Source: Chitinophaga pendula (GTDB lineage Bacteria > Bacteroidota > Bacteroidia > Chitinophagales > Chitinophagaceae). From it: a stretch of 64,000 bases of DNA. The notes under the pieces were generated by a model, which ran no database searches, was not told the origin of the DNA, and saw only the letters and a list, made by a program, of their open reading frames with translations. The DNA lies in NCBI RefSeq assembly GCF_020386615.1, contig NZ_CP077769.1:6993501-7057500 (forward strand). The letters are read 5' to 3'. Position numbers and translations under genes: made by a program. The first letter of the stretch is position 1. Each line of letters starts with the position of its first letter. This document shows positions 1-9,115 of this stretch, in pieces.

Positions 1-315
1 ATCATTGATCAAACCGATGTTTTTCAGACTTACCCCGGTAAAAATTCCGAAATTATTCGAGAAGTTGTGGTTGATATTCACGCCTATATGCAGAAAGGCA
101 GAGAATCGGGGAATGTTACGTACATGATTGCCGTTAGATTTCATCTGGGCAAAAGATAAGATCGCTCCGTCACCACCCCAGGTCAGATAGGTACGGCTTT
201 TATACCTGGAAGGAGCTTCATAATGGGAAGTGCTACGGCTACTATCTTGTTGGGCAATAGCTGGCAGGCATGCCAATAACAGGCAGGCGGCGTACAGTGC
301 GAAAATTTTTTTCAT
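1..315 (-). CDS. Secreted outer-membrane protein, partial (3' end outside window)
   Basis: Start ATG is at 313-315 on the minus strand and the frame stays open to base 1, giving 105 residues of an incomplete protein. The N-terminus (MKKIF, a leucine/alanine core, then LPAIAQQ) is a typical Sec signal peptide cleaved after AQ. The rest contains alternating-hydrophobicity segments such as LHIGVNINHNF and FGIFTGVSLKNIG, as in Bacteroidota outer-membrane beta-barrel (PorT-like) proteins. That family assignment is an inference from pattern only, because most of the protein lies outside the window. Signal peptide and frame are directly visible. Confidence 0.65.
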   Translation of the reverse strand, partial: MKKIFALYAACLLLACLPAIAQQDSSRSTSHYEAPSRYKSRTYLTWGGDGAILSFAQMKSNGNHVRNIPRFSAFLHIGVNINHNFSNNFGIFTGVSLKNIGLIND

Positions 316-402
316 AGTGTTGTTGATTATACCGTCGGATAATGCGTTTCCACTGGTAAGACGATCAACGTGGAATAAAGTTTCAACGGGAATTTATAAT
401 TA

Positions 403-867
403 TCAGAAATTACGGTGAGCAGCCACCCAATCCGCAATGTAAGCAGATATCTCCTGGGTATTGGTGCCCGGTGGGAACAACTTTCCTACCCCCATCGCCT
501 GGAGCTCCTGCATGTCCATATCAGGAATAATACCGCCACCGGTCAGCAGTACATCATCCATACCTTTCTCTTTCATCAAGGCAATGATCTTGGGGAAAAC
601 GGTCATATGAGCACCAGACAGGATACTGATACCGATGGCATCCACGTCCTCCTGCAAGGCCGCATTCACGACCATTTCCGGCGTCTGCCGGAGCCCGGTG
701 TATATTACTTCCATACCTGCATCCCGCAGAGCAGCGGCTATTACCTTCGCTCCCCGGTCATGTCCGTCCAATCCTACTTTGGCTACTAGTACCCTCAACG
801 GGCGTTTTGTCGGGTTGACCATACCTGTTTTACTTAAGGTTGTAAATGTATGATTTTTTTGCGCCAT
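403..867 (-). CDS. Cobalamin (B12)-binding domain protein, mutase small-subunit type
   Basis: 154 residues, almost entirely one B12-binding Rossmann domain as found at the C-terminus of methylmalonyl-CoA mutase or as the separate small subunit of related acyl-CoA mutases. The cobalamin signature is complete: DGHDRG (DxHxxG, with the Co-coordinating His), the SILSGAH segment and the GGGIIP loop. The first 15 residues are weakly conserved in character, so translation may start at Met16 ([11 protein letters not shown]), giving about 139 residues. No mutase large subunit is present in the window, so the partner must be elsewhere. It would act in the cytosol on a B12-dependent carbon-skeleton rearrangement; the substrate cannot be told from sequence. 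Confidence 0.88.
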   Translation of the reverse strand: MAQKNHTFTTLSKTGMVNPTKRPLRVLVAKVGLDGHDRGAKVIAAALRDAGMEVIYTGLRQTPEMVVNAALQEDVDAIGISILSGAHMTVFPKIIALMKEKGMDDVLLTGGGIIPDMDMQELQAMGVGKLFPPGTNTQEISAYIADWVAAHRNF

Positions 868-1046
868 ACCGCATCACCGCTCACAGCATACATGTTAGCA
901 CTCCCCACTCCTCCCCTCGCATCCTTCCTTCTACCATGCCTCGCTTCCTTCCTCCTCCCACACCACCATCTGCCCACACCCTCCCCACCGTTCCTCTCAT
1001 ACACAACGCCTCCCCGCCCCGCCACTCCTTCGTAGACTATTTTAGT
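868..1046. other. Intergenic region with C/T-rich strand bias
   Basis: No gene is supported here. From about 900 to 1030 the plus strand is almost all C and T (runs such as CCTTCCTCCTCCCACACCAC). Open frames across it are low-complexity Pro/Ser/Thr-rich and are not believable proteins. Similar C/T-rich stretches occur at 19220-19600 and 39190-39300. Confidence 0.6.
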
Positions 1047-1054
1047 TATATTTG
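1047..1054 (+). promoter_or_regulatory. Candidate -7 promoter element of glnS
   Basis: TATATTTG matches the Bacteroidota -7 consensus TAnnTTTG and lies 23 nt before the glnS ATG. No good -33 TTTG is visible at the usual distance. Confidence 0.5.
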
Positions 1055-1077
1055 CCGTCCTGTAAACTGTAAATATT

Positions 1078-2745
1078 ATGAGTGAAGAACGATCTCTCAA
1101 TTTTATCGAACAAATTGTAGAGGAAGATATAGCCAACGGCAAACACGGAGGACGCATCCTGACCCGATTCCCCCCCGAACCTAACGGCTATCTGCACATC
1201 GGCCATGCTAAATCCATCTGCCTCAATTTCGACCTCGCAAAGAAATATGGCGGCCAGACCAACCTGCGCTTTGATGACACCAACCCCGTAACAGAAGATA
1301 CTGAATACGTAGACTCCATAAAGGCCGACATCAGTTGGCTGGGCTTCCAATGGGCCCAGGAACTGTATGCCTCCGACTATTTCGACCAACTGTACGCATT
1401 CGCCGTAACACTCATCCAAAAAGGATTAGCTTACGTCGATGACCTGTCATCAGAACAGATCGCTGCTCTTAAAGGCACCCCCACCGAACCCGGAAAAGAC
1501 AGCCCGTTCCGCAATCGCACTATAGAAGAAAACCTCGACCTCTTCACCCGCATGCGCAACGGCGAATTCAAAGATGGAGAAAAAGTACTGCGCGCCAGAA
1601 TAGATATGGCCGCTATCAATATGCACATGCGCGATCCCATCATCTACCGGATCAAACATGCACACCACCACCGTACCGGCGACAAATGGTGCATCTATCC
1701 CATGTACGACTTTGCCCACGGACAAAGCGATAGCATCGAACAGATCACCCACTCCCTCTGTACCCTCGAATTCATACCGCACCGGGAACTGTATGACTGG
1801 TTCATCGAAAAACTGGAAATCTTCCCCTCCCGCCAATACGAATTCTCCCGCTTCAACCTCGGATACACTGTAATGAGTAAACGTAAACTCAAACAATTGG
1901 TGTCCGAAGGCCACGTACGTGGCTGGGATGATCCTCGTATGCCTACCATCAGCGGACTGCGCCGCCGCGGATACACCGCTGCCAGCATCCGTATGCTCTG
2001 CGAAAAAATAGGCGTACAAAAACGCGATAACCTCATCGACATGAGCCTCCTCGAATTCTGCATCCGGGAAGAACTCAACAAAACAGCTAATCGCGTAATG
2101 GCCGTCCTCGATCCGGTAAAACTAGTCCTCTCCAACTTTCCCGCCGACCTGGTAGAATACACCCAGGCCGACAACAACCCGGAAGATCCCAACGCCGGCC
2201 ATCGCATGCTGCCGTTCAGCCAAACCCTCTACGTAGAACGGGAAGACTTCATGGAGAACCCTCCCAAGAAATTCTTCCGCCTCGGACCCGGCCTCATGGT
2301 ACGCCTCAAAAATGCGTATATCATTAAATGTGAAGGCTTCGATAAAGACGAAAATGGAGAAATAAGCACCATCTACTGTACTTACATCCCCGAAAGCAAA
2401 AGCGGAGCAGATACCAGCGGTATCAACGTAAAAGGTACCATCCACTGGGTAAGCGCCGCCCACGCCGCTAAAGCAGAAGTACGCCTCTACGATCGCCTGT
2501 TCACAACAGAAACTCCAGGCAGCGAAGAAGAAGACTTCAAATCCTTTATCAACCCTAACTCCCTGCAGGTCATCTCCGAAGCCTATATAGAGCCCGGACT
2601 GCTGGAAGCCAAACCAGGCGACCGTTTCCAGTTCCTACGCAAAGGCTACTTCACCGTCGATCCCGATACCACTGCCGATAAAGTAGTGTTCAACAGGACC
2701 GTTACCCTCAAGGACACCTGGGCAAAAGAGGCCGCCAAAGGATAA
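1078..2745 (+). CDS. glnS: Glutaminyl-tRNA synthetase
   Basis: 555 residues, the usual length of bacterial GlnRS. It charges tRNA-Gln with glutamine in the cytosol. The class I signatures are clear: [16 protein letters not shown] carries HIGH at about residues 40-43, and MSKRK at about 266-270 is the KMSKS loop. The N-terminal half is the catalytic Rossmann domain; the C-terminal part (from about 340) fits the two anticodon-binding beta-barrels, with the typical [12 protein letters not shown] segment. The presence of both GlnRS and a GluRS next door implies direct glutamine charging for at least one route. Convergent with gltX; both end at one strong hairpin. Start ATG is supported by the upstream promoter box and by homology starting at once. 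Confidence 0.97.
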   Translation: MSEERSLNFIEQIVEEDIANGKHGGRILTRFPPEPNGYLHIGHAKSICLNFDLAKKYGGQTNLRFDDTNPVTEDTEYVDSIKADISWLGFQWAQELYASDYFDQLYAFAVTLIQKGLAYVDDLSSEQIAALKGTPTEPGKDSPFRNRTIEENLDLFTRMRNGEFKDGEKVLRARIDMAAINMHMRDPIIYRIKHAHHHRTGDKWCIYPMYDFAHGQSDSIEQITHSLCTLEFIPHRELYDWFIEKLEIFPSRQYEFSRFNLGYTVMSKRKLKQLVSEGHVRGWDDPRMPTISGLRRRGYTAASIRMLCEKIGVQKRDNLIDMSLLEFCIREELNKTANRVMAVLDPVKLVLSNFPADLVEYTQADNNPEDPNAGHRMLPFSQTLYVEREDFMENPPKKFFRLGPGLMVRLKNAYIIKCEGFDKDENGEISTIYCTYIPESKSGADTSGINVKGTIHWVSAAHAAKAEVRLYDRLFTTETPGSEEEDFKSFINPNSLQVISEAYIEPGLLEAKPGDRFQFLRKGYFTVDPDTTADKVVFNRTVTLKDTWAKEAAKG

Positions 2746-2761
2746 ATAAAAAGATTAACAT

Positions 2762-2803
2762 AAAAAGAGAAGGGAGCGGTCATCACCGCTCCCTTCTCTT
2801 TTT
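2762..2803. terminator. Bidirectional terminator between glnS and gltX
   Basis: Perfect 18-bp inverted repeat (2762-2779 and 2786-2803) with a 6-nt loop. The arms begin with five A and end with five T, so both strands give a G+C-rich stem followed by a T-tract. It lies between two convergent genes and can end both transcripts. Confidence 0.9.
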
Positions 2804-2818
2804 ATTTCAGTAGTTATC

Positions 2819-4351
2819 TTATGCATTGATAGCCGCCAAACCCTGTTGTATACGGGAAATGGTCTCCTCTTTTCCAAGCGTTGCCGCAATCTGGAATACC
2901 GCCGGCCCAAACTTACCCCCGCAAAGCATAATGCGGAAAGGTAGCTGTAACTCTCCCATCTTGATGTTTTTGGCCGCTGCCAATGCCTTGAAACTCTCCT
3001 CCAGCCCTGCGAAACTAAAGTCCGCCTGACCCTCCAGCTGACCCGCCCAGTCCAGGAAGAACTGCTGCTTGTCATCATTCCATTTAGGCTTCACCGCCGC
3101 AATATCATAACTCTCCGGCTTGCCGAAGAAGAAAAAGCCGTGATCCCAGATCTCATTTACATAATGACAACGGTCCTTTACAAGCCCCGCTACAGTCGTT
3201 ACATAATCAGGCGTCGCCGTCACCCCCTTCTCTGCTAGCACCGGCATAAAGAGCGCCGCTAACCTGCTGTCCGCAGCCTGCTGGATATATTGATGGTTGA
3301 ACCAACGCGCTTTCTCAATGTCGAACTTCGCACCAGACTTATGTACACGCTCTATGGAGAACTTAGATACCAGCTCCTCCAGCGAAAATATTTCCTGGCC
3401 GCTACCATCATTCCATCCCAGCATCGCCAGCATGTTCACAAATGCCTCCGGCAGATAACCACGTTCCCGGAAGCCCTGCGTCAGGTCTCCGGTTTTTGCG
3501 TCTTGCCAGTTCATCGCATACACCGGAAAACCTAAACGGTCTCCATCACGTTTACTCAACTTACCATTACCATCCGGTTTTAATATCAGCGGCAAATGCG
3601 CCCACTGAGGCATGTACTCCAGCCATCCCAGCTGCTTCCAGAGCATAATATGCACCGGCGCCGATGGCAGCCATTCCTCGCCCCGGAAAGCATGCGATAT
3701 CTTCATCAGGTAGTCATCCACCACTACCGCAAGGTGATAGGTCGGCATACCGTCCGCTTTCAGCAGCACTTTGTCATCTACCGTACCCGTGTTAAACTGC
3801 ACTTCGCCACGCACCATATCCGTAAAACTCACCGTCTCATCCGAAGGCATCTTGATACGGATCACATGAGGCGTATTCTTCGCCAGCAACTCCTGTACGT
3901 CCGCATCTGGCATCGTCAGCGAATTGCGCATATGCTGCCGCGTAATATGATTATACTGAGGAGAAGGATTCTCTGCCGATTTCAGGCGCTCCCGCATCGC
4001 GTCCAGCTCCTCCGGTGTTTCAAAAGCATAATAAGCATCGCCCTGCTGGACCAGCTGCTCCGCATATTGACGATACGACGCCTTCCGCTCACTCTGGCGA
4101 TAAGGTGCAAAAGGTCCACCCACATGAGGGCCCTCATCCGCATTCAACCCACACCAACGCAAACATTCAATAATATATTCCTCTGCCCCGGGTACATAGC
4201 GGGTCTGGTCTGTATCTTCTATCCGCAACACAAAATCTCCTTTGTGCTGCTTCGCAAATAAATAGTTGAATAATACCGTACGTACACCACCCAGGTGCAG
4301 CCCTCCCGTAGGACTGGGCGCAAAGCGTACTCTTACTTTGTCATGTGCCAT
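2819..4351 (-). CDS. gltX: Glutamyl-tRNA synthetase
   Basis: 510 residues from the ATG at 4349-4351 (MAHDKVRVRFAPSPTG). An upstream in-frame TTG would add three residues but is less likely. It attaches glutamate to tRNA-Glu. The discriminating-type signature FAPSPTG followed by HLGG (about residues 19-22, the HIGH motif) and KLSKRD (about 264-269, the KMSKS loop) are both intact. The C-terminal third is the helical anticodon-binding domain. Length is normal for the family. It converges with glnS and is divergent from the deacetylase gene at 4473. A TAnnTTTG box ends only 6 nt before the ATG, which suggests a leaderless or nearly leaderless mRNA. Confidence 0.96.
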   Translation of the reverse strand: MAHDKVRVRFAPSPTGGLHLGGVRTVLFNYLFAKQHKGDFVLRIEDTDQTRYVPGAEEYIIECLRWCGLNADEGPHVGGPFAPYRQSERKASYRQYAEQLVQQGDAYYAFETPEELDAMRERLKSAENPSPQYNHITRQHMRNSLTMPDADVQELLAKNTPHVIRIKMPSDETVSFTDMVRGEVQFNTGTVDDKVLLKADGMPTYHLAVVVDDYLMKISHAFRGEEWLPSAPVHIMLWKQLGWLEYMPQWAHLPLILKPDGNGKLSKRDGDRLGFPVYAMNWQDAKTGDLTQGFRERGYLPEAFVNMLAMLGWNDGSGQEIFSLEELVSKFSIERVHKSGAKFDIEKARWFNHQYIQQAADSRLAALFMPVLAEKGVTATPDYVTTVAGLVKDRCHYVNEIWDHGFFFFGKPESYDIAAVKPKWNDDKQQFFLDWAGQLEGQADFSFAGLEESFKALAAAKNIKMGELQLPFRIMLCGGKFGPAVFQIAATLGKEETISRIQQGLAAINA

Positions 4352-4357
4352 AGGCAG

Positions 4358-4365
4358 CAAATATA
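4358..4365 (-). promoter_or_regulatory. Candidate -7 promoter element of gltX
   Basis: On the minus strand 4365-4358 reads TATATTTG, a full match to TAnnTTTG, only 6 nt from the gltX ATG. If used, transcription would start at or next to the start codon. No clear -33 box. Confidence 0.45.
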
Positions 4366-4444
4366 ATGTATAGTTTTATATTGATCCCGACGCCCAGCAT
4401 ACTAACAATCCCATTCATCGAACCGTAGCGTCGGGAAAACGTTA

Positions 4445-4452
4445 TAACTTTA
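4445..4452 (+). promoter_or_regulatory. Possible -7 element for the deacetylase gene
   Basis: TAACTTTA matches TAnnTTTG at 7 of 8 positions (last base differs) and lies 20 nt before the ATG at 4473, the same distance seen for the better boxes in this window. Confidence 0.3.
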
Positions 4453-4472
4453 CCTTCACTTAAACGACATCC

Positions 4473-5099
4473 ATGTTTTATTTGACCAAAACACCGGCAA
4501 TAGTCAAGGCGATATATAAAAGCTGCACCTGGAACCTCTCTCCGGCAAATCACACCATATATCTCACCTTCGACGATGGACCGCATCCTACAGCTACTCC
4601 CTTCGTACTCGAACAGCTAAAGAAATACGAGGCCAAAGCCACCTTTTTTTGTATAGGCAAGAACGTAGTCGCCTACCCTGACATCTACCAACGCATACTG
4701 GAAGAAGGGCATGCCGTCGGCAACCATACACATAACCACCTCAATGGCTGGAAAACAGGCACCGATAAATATATTGCCAACATACTGGAAGCCCGCCAGT
4801 ATATCAATTCCAACCTCTTCCGACCACCTTATGGCAGGATCACCCCCTTCCAGATCAAAAGCCTGAAATCCAAAATACAAGATGCCAAAATAATAATGTG
4901 GGACGTGCTGAGCGCCGATTTTGACACCACTATCACCGGCGAACAGTGCGTACAGAATGTCGTATTCAAAACAAAACCTGGATCTATCATCGTATTCCAC
5001 GATAGCGAAAAAGCCTGGGACAGAATGTCCTACGCACTCCCCAGGATACTGGAATTTGGCAGGAAAGAGAAATATGCCATGAATGCGATCCCGTACTAA
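4473..5099 (+). CDS. Polysaccharide deacetylase family protein (NodB fold)
   Basis: 208 residues forming one NodB homology domain, a metal-dependent carbohydrate esterase family 4 fold that removes N- or O-acetyl groups from peptidoglycan or other polysaccharides. Motif 1 TFDDGP (32-37) holds the catalytic base and metal Asp, motif 2 HTHNH (85-89) gives the two metal His, and motif 3 RPPYG (117-121) shapes the groove. Motif 4 (MWDVLSADFD) and motif 5 (IIVFHDS) follow in order, so the enzyme looks active. There is no clear signal peptide: the N-terminus is short and only weakly hydrophobic, so the place of action is unsure. Single gene, facing a terminator and a convergent lipoprotein gene. 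Confidence 0.92.
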   Translation: MFYLTKTPAIVKAIYKSCTWNLSPANHTIYLTFDDGPHPTATPFVLEQLKKYEAKATFFCIGKNVVAYPDIYQRILEEGHAVGNHTHNHLNGWKTGTDKYIANILEARQYINSNLFRPPYGRITPFQIKSLKSKIQDAKIIMWDVLSADFDTTITGEQCVQNVVFKTKPGSIIVFHDSEKAWDRMSYALPRILEFGRKEKYAMNAIPY

Positions 5100-5117
5100 A
5101 CATACCCATAAATAGTA

Positions 5118-5146
5118 AGGGCTAGCCAGGATATCTGACCAGCCCT
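5118..5146. terminator. Imperfect hairpin between convergent genes
   Basis: AGGGCT at 5118-5123 pairs with AGCCCT at 5141-5146, with an inner CAG/CTG pair. It lies between the convergent deacetylase and lipoprotein genes. The T-tract is weak, so this is a tentative terminator. Confidence 0.4.
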
Positions 5147-5173
5147 CTTATAGTGGATTGCTTGCCTGCTTAG

Positions 5174-6055
5174 TTATCTGGGCAGTTTCACCTCTTTGCT
5201 CTTACCATCCAGCGTGATGGTCGCTAAGTCGTCACAGATACCCGTGCCATAATCCAGCTTCGCCTGCACACCGTCAAATTGGAGCGTAGCAATACCCTTG
5301 CTGGGCCACGCACAATCTACCCGCTTTACCACCGCGTTCGTAGTCGTTACTACCGTCGCCCCTCCCGGATATTTCAAGGTAGTAGTACCCGTAATGCTGT
5401 AAGCATCATCCAGCACATCCAGCGGCGTATTGGCCCCCTCCGTCTGTGTCACCGTCCTCGCAGCAGTATACCCCAGGCTCACCGTATCCAGTTTAATAAC
5501 ACCGCCTTCAACAGCAGTGCTGTATTTTAAACCACTACCTTCGCTCTGGTTGGTGATCGTTTTGGTACCTTGTACGGAAATACCGTTCACCGTATAGTTC
5601 TCCAACATAATCTTGGCCGTAGCACCTTTCTTCAAGAAGAAGTCAGAGAGCACAATGTTCACCTTCCCAGTACGGATACGACCACCCTGGTCCGCACAAC
5701 CGGTCTTGAAATCCAGTACGATCGTCTTCGGCCATTTGAATGGCTCCGCTGGGCTGATCGTCGGCTGAAAACAATTCCCCAGCCTAGCATAAGACACCCC
5801 TTCTCCATGTAACCGCCCGTTGTTCACATTCTCACTCTGCCCTATCTGTAAGGCTACCTCAAAAAGATCGTCATACAACGCACTGGCACTGGCCTCATGG
5901 CCGGCCGCCGCTATCGCCTTGTTGTCCCGATCATTGGAAGGAGCATTGTCTTTATTGTTCTTGCTGTCTTTACTGCAGGCAAAAAAGATAGTGGCGAGCG
6001 CCACGATAAATATTACCACCGCAAGGATGCGATTGAAACAAAAATAGCTTTTCAT
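5174..6055 (-). CDS. Hypothetical lipoprotein
   Basis: 293 residues. The N-terminus is a lipoprotein signal: basic start, hydrophobic stretch, then the lipobox IFFAC, followed by a Ser/Lys/Asn/Asp-rich linker (about residues 28-50). The mature part is beta-strand rich, with repeats of short Thr/Val/Gly segments (for example TIVLDFKTGCADQGGRIRTGKVNIVLSD split around a GC turn). Paired cysteines near the GNCFQP, TGCAD, VDCAW and GICDD segments could form disulfides. I do not recognise a family with a known function. It probably sits in the outer or inner membrane facing the periplasm or surface. Divergent from tatD. Confidence 0.8.
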   Translation of the reverse strand: MKSYFCFNRILAVVIFIVALATIFFACSKDSKNNKDNAPSNDRDNKAIAAAGHEASASALYDDLFEVALQIGQSENVNNGRLHGEGVSYARLGNCFQPTISPAEPFKWPKTIVLDFKTGCADQGGRIRTGKVNIVLSDFFLKKGATAKIMLENYTVNGISVQGTKTITNQSEGSGLKYSTAVEGGVIKLDTVSLGYTAARTVTQTEGANTPLDVLDDAYSITGTTTLKYPGGATVVTTTNAVVKRVDCAWPSKGIATLQFDGVQAKLDYGTGICDDLATITLDGKSKEVKLPR

Positions 6056-6089
6056 GGTATAGTTATTTTCTTTTAGGTTCTTCAGGCTG

Positions 6090-6097
6090 TACTTTTG
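6090..6097 (+). promoter_or_regulatory. Candidate -7 promoter element of tatD
   Basis: TACTTTTG matches TAnnTTTG. It sits inside the palindrome CTGTACTTTTGTACAG (6087-6102), which might also be an operator for the divergent pair. Predicted 5' leader of about 80 nt before tatD. Confidence 0.4.
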
Positions 6098-6182
6098 TAC
6101 AGTGATTGAATGGAAATATTAGGATTTTTACAAATTTATTAAAATAAGTCTTACTGCAAAATAAATCTTCATTAACTATCGG

Positions 6183-6962
6183 ATGGATATGAGCACCTGG
6201 ATCGATACACATACACACCTCTATAGCGAAGAATTTGAAGCCGACCGGGAAATAATGGTCGAAAGAGCACTGTCCGCAGGCGTCAATACCTTGCTGATGC
6301 CCAATATCGACAGCACCTCCATAAATGGAATGCTCGCCCTGGAACAACGCTTCCCGGGTCAATGCCTCCCCATGATGGGATTACATCCTTGTTATGTAAA
6401 AGAAAATGTAGCCAGCGAACTGGCTACCGTAGCAGACTGGCTGGCTAAAAGACACTTCTGGGCAGTAGGCGAAATAGGGCTCGACTTCTACTGGGATACC
6501 ACCTTCCGCGAACAACAACACCTCGCTTTCCGCGAACAACTCAAAATGTCCGCACAATACAAACTGCCTGTGGTCATCCACAGCCGCTCCTCCACCCGAG
6601 AATGTATCGACGATGTAAAAGCCCTGCAGGATGGCCGGCTCACCGGCGTATTCCATTGCTTCTCCGGCACCCTCGAAGATGCCCTCGAGATCATCGACCT
6701 GGGATTTTACCTGGGCATCGGCGGCGTCGTAACATTCAAAAAAGCTGGCCTCGACAAACTGATCGAACAGATCAGCCTAGATCATATCGTACTCGAAACC
6801 GATGCACCCTACCTGGCGCCAGTGCCCTATCGCGGCAAACGAAACGAAAGCGCCTACCTCACGCTGGTAGGAGAAAAGATAGCAGATGTAAAAAATCTAA
6901 AAATAGAGGATGTAGCTACCGTTACTAACAGTAATGCGCGGAAATTATTCAAAATTCCCTAA
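6183..6962 (+). CDS. tatD: TatD family metal-dependent hydrolase (DNase)
   Basis: 259 residues, the normal TatD length. TIM-barrel hydrolases of this family are cytosolic 3'-5' exonucleases/DNases linked to DNA repair and degradation. Metal ligands are all visible: DTHTH at residues 8-12, the Glu of GEIGLDFYWD, the His of VVIHSR, the His of FHCFSG and the Asp of ETDAPYLAP. The AP endonuclease-like turn PVPYRGKRNES is also typical. Translation may start at the second Met (6189), two codons in. Upstream gene is divergent; the asparaginase gene follows 41 nt downstream with its own promoter box. Confidence 0.95.
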   Translation: MDMSTWIDTHTHLYSEEFEADREIMVERALSAGVNTLLMPNIDSTSINGMLALEQRFPGQCLPMMGLHPCYVKENVASELATVADWLAKRHFWAVGEIGLDFYWDTTFREQQHLAFREQLKMSAQYKLPVVIHSRSSTRECIDDVKALQDGRLTGVFHCFSGTLEDALEIIDLGFYLGIGGVVTFKKAGLDKLIEQISLDHIVLETDAPYLAPVPYRGKRNESAYLTLVGEKIADVKNLKIEDVATVTNSNARKLFKIP

Positions 6963-6974
6963 CCGTTTAGTGGA

Positions 6975-6982
6975 TACCTTTG
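6975..6982 (+). promoter_or_regulatory. Candidate -7 promoter element of the asparaginase gene
   Basis: TACCTTTG is a full TAnnTTTG match 21 nt before the ATG at 7004. It overlaps the in-frame TTG at 6980, which argues against that codon as the start. Confidence 0.55.
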
Positions 6983-7003
6983 CACGCAAGTTGCTGTTTA
7001 AGA

Positions 7004-8056
7004 ATGACTAAGATACTTATAATTTACACCGGGGGGACAGTGGGCATGATCTACGATGAGAAGACGAAAGCATTACGCCCAATCGGATTCAACGAGATCA
7101 GGAACAATTTACCGGAACTATACCGGATGGGGATCGATTTCTATGTCTACACTTTCAATCCCCCCATGGACTCCTCTGATATGCATCCCGATACATGGGT
7201 CGAGATCGCAGGTATCATCGAAGACCGATACGATCGATACGATGGCTTCGTCATCCTGCATGGATCAGATACCATGGCATTCACAGCTTCTGCACTCAGC
7301 TTCATGCTAGAGAACCTCAGCAAACCAGTCATCCTCACCGGGTCCCAACTCCCCATCGGAAAGATCCGCACCGATGCCAAAGAAAATATCATCACCGCCA
7401 TGGAGATAGCTTCTACCCGCATTCAAGGCGAAGCAAGCGTACCCGAAGTAAGTATCTATTTCGACTTCTCCCTCTTCCGCGGTAACCGCAGCAAAAAATA
7501 TAACGCAGAAAAATTCGAGGCATTCTATTCCATGAATTATCCACCACTGGCAGAGGCCGGTATAGATATCAAATACAAACGACAATTTGTATTACCTATG
7601 CCGGAACTGCCGCTAAAAGTGCATAAGAACCTGGATGATAATGTAACCGTATTGAAAATATTCCCGGGAATATCCCGCAAAGCCGTAGAAGCTACACTCG
7701 GTGTACCCGGCCTCAAAGGAGTGATACTCGAAACCTTCGGCAGCGGTAACACCAACACACAACCCTGGTTTATCGAATGCCTCAAAAAAGCCATCGACAA
7801 AGGCGTATTAATGGTGAACATCACCCAGTGCGATGGTGGCTCCGTAGACCTCGGCAAATACGAAACCAGCCAACAACTACTCGAAATAGGCGTCGTAAGC
7901 GGCCACGATATGACCTTCGAAGCAGGTGTCACCAAACTGATGTTTGTACTCGGACTCGGACTATCACCCGAAGATGCCAAACAAATGATACAAACACCAC
8001 TTCGAGGCGAACTCACCCCGATCGTTCACCAAATATCAGATAGCATCAATAGTTAA
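7004..8056 (+). CDS. ansA: Type I L-asparaginase
   Basis: 350 residues from ATG 7004 (MTKILIIYTGGTVGM). It hydrolyses asparagine to aspartate and ammonia. The first nucleophile loop TGGTVG (residues 9-14) and the second signature HGSDTM (86-91, with the Thr-Asp pair) are intact, as is the Lys-containing TDAKENI segment. The absence of a signal peptide and the length near 340-350 indicate the cytosolic type I enzyme rather than the periplasmic type II. The frame extends upstream to a TTG at 6980, but that region holds the promoter box. It ends 7 bp before the convergent isomerase-like gene. Confidence 0.95.
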   Translation: MTKILIIYTGGTVGMIYDEKTKALRPIGFNEIRNNLPELYRMGIDFYVYTFNPPMDSSDMHPDTWVEIAGIIEDRYDRYDGFVILHGSDTMAFTASALSFMLENLSKPVILTGSQLPIGKIRTDAKENIITAMEIASTRIQGEASVPEVSIYFDFSLFRGNRSKKYNAEKFEAFYSMNYPPLAEAGIDIKYKRQFVLPMPELPLKVHKNLDDNVTVLKIFPGISRKAVEATLGVPGLKGVILETFGSGNTNTQPWFIECLKKAIDKGVLMVNITQCDGGSVDLGKYETSQQLLEIGVVSGHDMTFEAGVTKLMFVLGLGLSPEDAKQMIQTPLRGELTPIVHQISDSINS

Positions 8057-8063
8057 ATGCAGC

Positions 8064-8999
8064 CTATACGTCCGCCAGCATCAGACGTAACGTATCCACA
8101 TCTTTTTTTAGCTTGCCAAGTACGATCTGCTGCTTTTCCTTCACCGGAAGAGCGGCTTCCTGCTTACTCAGTAAGTCATATTCCAGGTGAAGACTGACAG
8201 GCACATGTATACCCAGCCGCTTTACCCACTTGAAGTACGACACATAGTCAACCATCCCCTCTCCTAACGGCATATTCTCCAACACATACTTGCTGCCCTG
8301 CCGCACCCAACGCGTATCCTTGATCACAATCGTATTGATACGCGACGCAATAAGCTGCAAGCCCAACGGCCAGCTGTTGGCACCCTCCACCGTAGCATGC
8401 CGGATATCATATTGTACACCCACCCATGCCGGATCTACCGTTTTGATCATCTCGTACAGATCCCACACCGCCGCACCGATCTTCATACCCGCATGATTTT
8501 GATACGAAGCCTGTATGCCATACTGTTGGTTGATCGCAGCTAATCGCTGCAACTGAACGCTATGCCGCTGTATCGACGCTGGCAACGGCATCCCCTGGTC
8601 GTAATCAAACCAGGCCGTCCGGTAATAACGGATACCTTGCTCCGCCGCCGCTCTTAAAATAGGTACCGTATATCGCTCCGTTGCATCCGCGATAGCAGTA
8701 GTCATCAGCAATAGCTTTAGTCCGCGCTTCCGCGCCGCCGCCGCCGCTTTCGGCAGATCCTCCAATACCCGCTCCGGCAATATATGCCCCTCCGGTCGTA
8801 TCGAATAATCGATCCCATCTAACCCCGCCGCCGCAAATGTCTCCGCCAGCATATCATAGTCCATCCATTGAAAAGGTTTGCTGAAACAATGGACCTCCCA
8901 TTTGGGTGCCGCCAAAGCAGAATAGGCTAATCCTTTTAGCGGCAGCGAAGCCCCCGCCAGTGCTAACGTTTGCAGGAAATTTCGACGGTTATATTGCAT
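8064..8999 (-). CDS. Tat-exported sugar phosphate isomerase/epimerase-like TIM-barrel protein
   Basis: 311 residues. The N-terminus NRRNFLQTLALAGASLP is a twin-arginine signal, so the folded protein is sent to the periplasm. The mature part is an AP endonuclease family 2 / xylose isomerase-like barrel: GLDGIDYSIRPEGH near the start, a run of beta-alpha units, YQNHAG in the middle, VGVQYDIRHATVEG and a late IKDTRW segment, all places where this family has metal and substrate residues. The C-terminal HLEYDLLSKQE fits the last strand. Substrate is unknown; periplasmic members in Bacteroidota often accompany sugar use. Convergent with the asparaginase gene, divergent from the regulator at 9116. 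Confidence 0.88.
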   Translation of the reverse strand: MQYNRRNFLQTLALAGASLPLKGLAYSALAAPKWEVHCFSKPFQWMDYDMLAETFAAAGLDGIDYSIRPEGHILPERVLEDLPKAAAAARKRGLKLLLMTTAIADATERYTVPILRAAAEQGIRYYRTAWFDYDQGMPLPASIQRHSVQLQRLAAINQQYGIQASYQNHAGMKIGAAVWDLYEMIKTVDPAWVGVQYDIRHATVEGANSWPLGLQLIASRINTIVIKDTRWVRQGSKYVLENMPLGEGMVDYVSYFKWVKRLGIHVPVSLHLEYDLLSKQEAALPVKEKQQIVLGKLKKDVDTLRLMLADV

Positions 9000-9092
9000 A
9001 ACACATAATTGATGTCTAACAAAATAGCGCTTTTTTAACGGAATCTATAATCACCGCGCGTTAGATATAATGAACTCTTACAGTCTTTTTAT

Positions 9093-9100
9093 TACATTTG
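9093..9100 (+). promoter_or_regulatory. Candidate -7 promoter element of the propeller regulator
   Basis: TACATTTG, a full TAnnTTTG match, 15 nt before the ATG at 9116. It overlaps the TTG at 9098 that extends the open frame, so the ATG is the better start. Confidence 0.5.
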
Positions 9101-9115
9101 AAGCGAGAGACACAT

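Noticed and set aside
846..1085. Pro/Ser/Thr-rich frames over the gap before glnS
   Set aside because: Low-complexity C/T-rich DNA gives open frames by composition; no conserved features.
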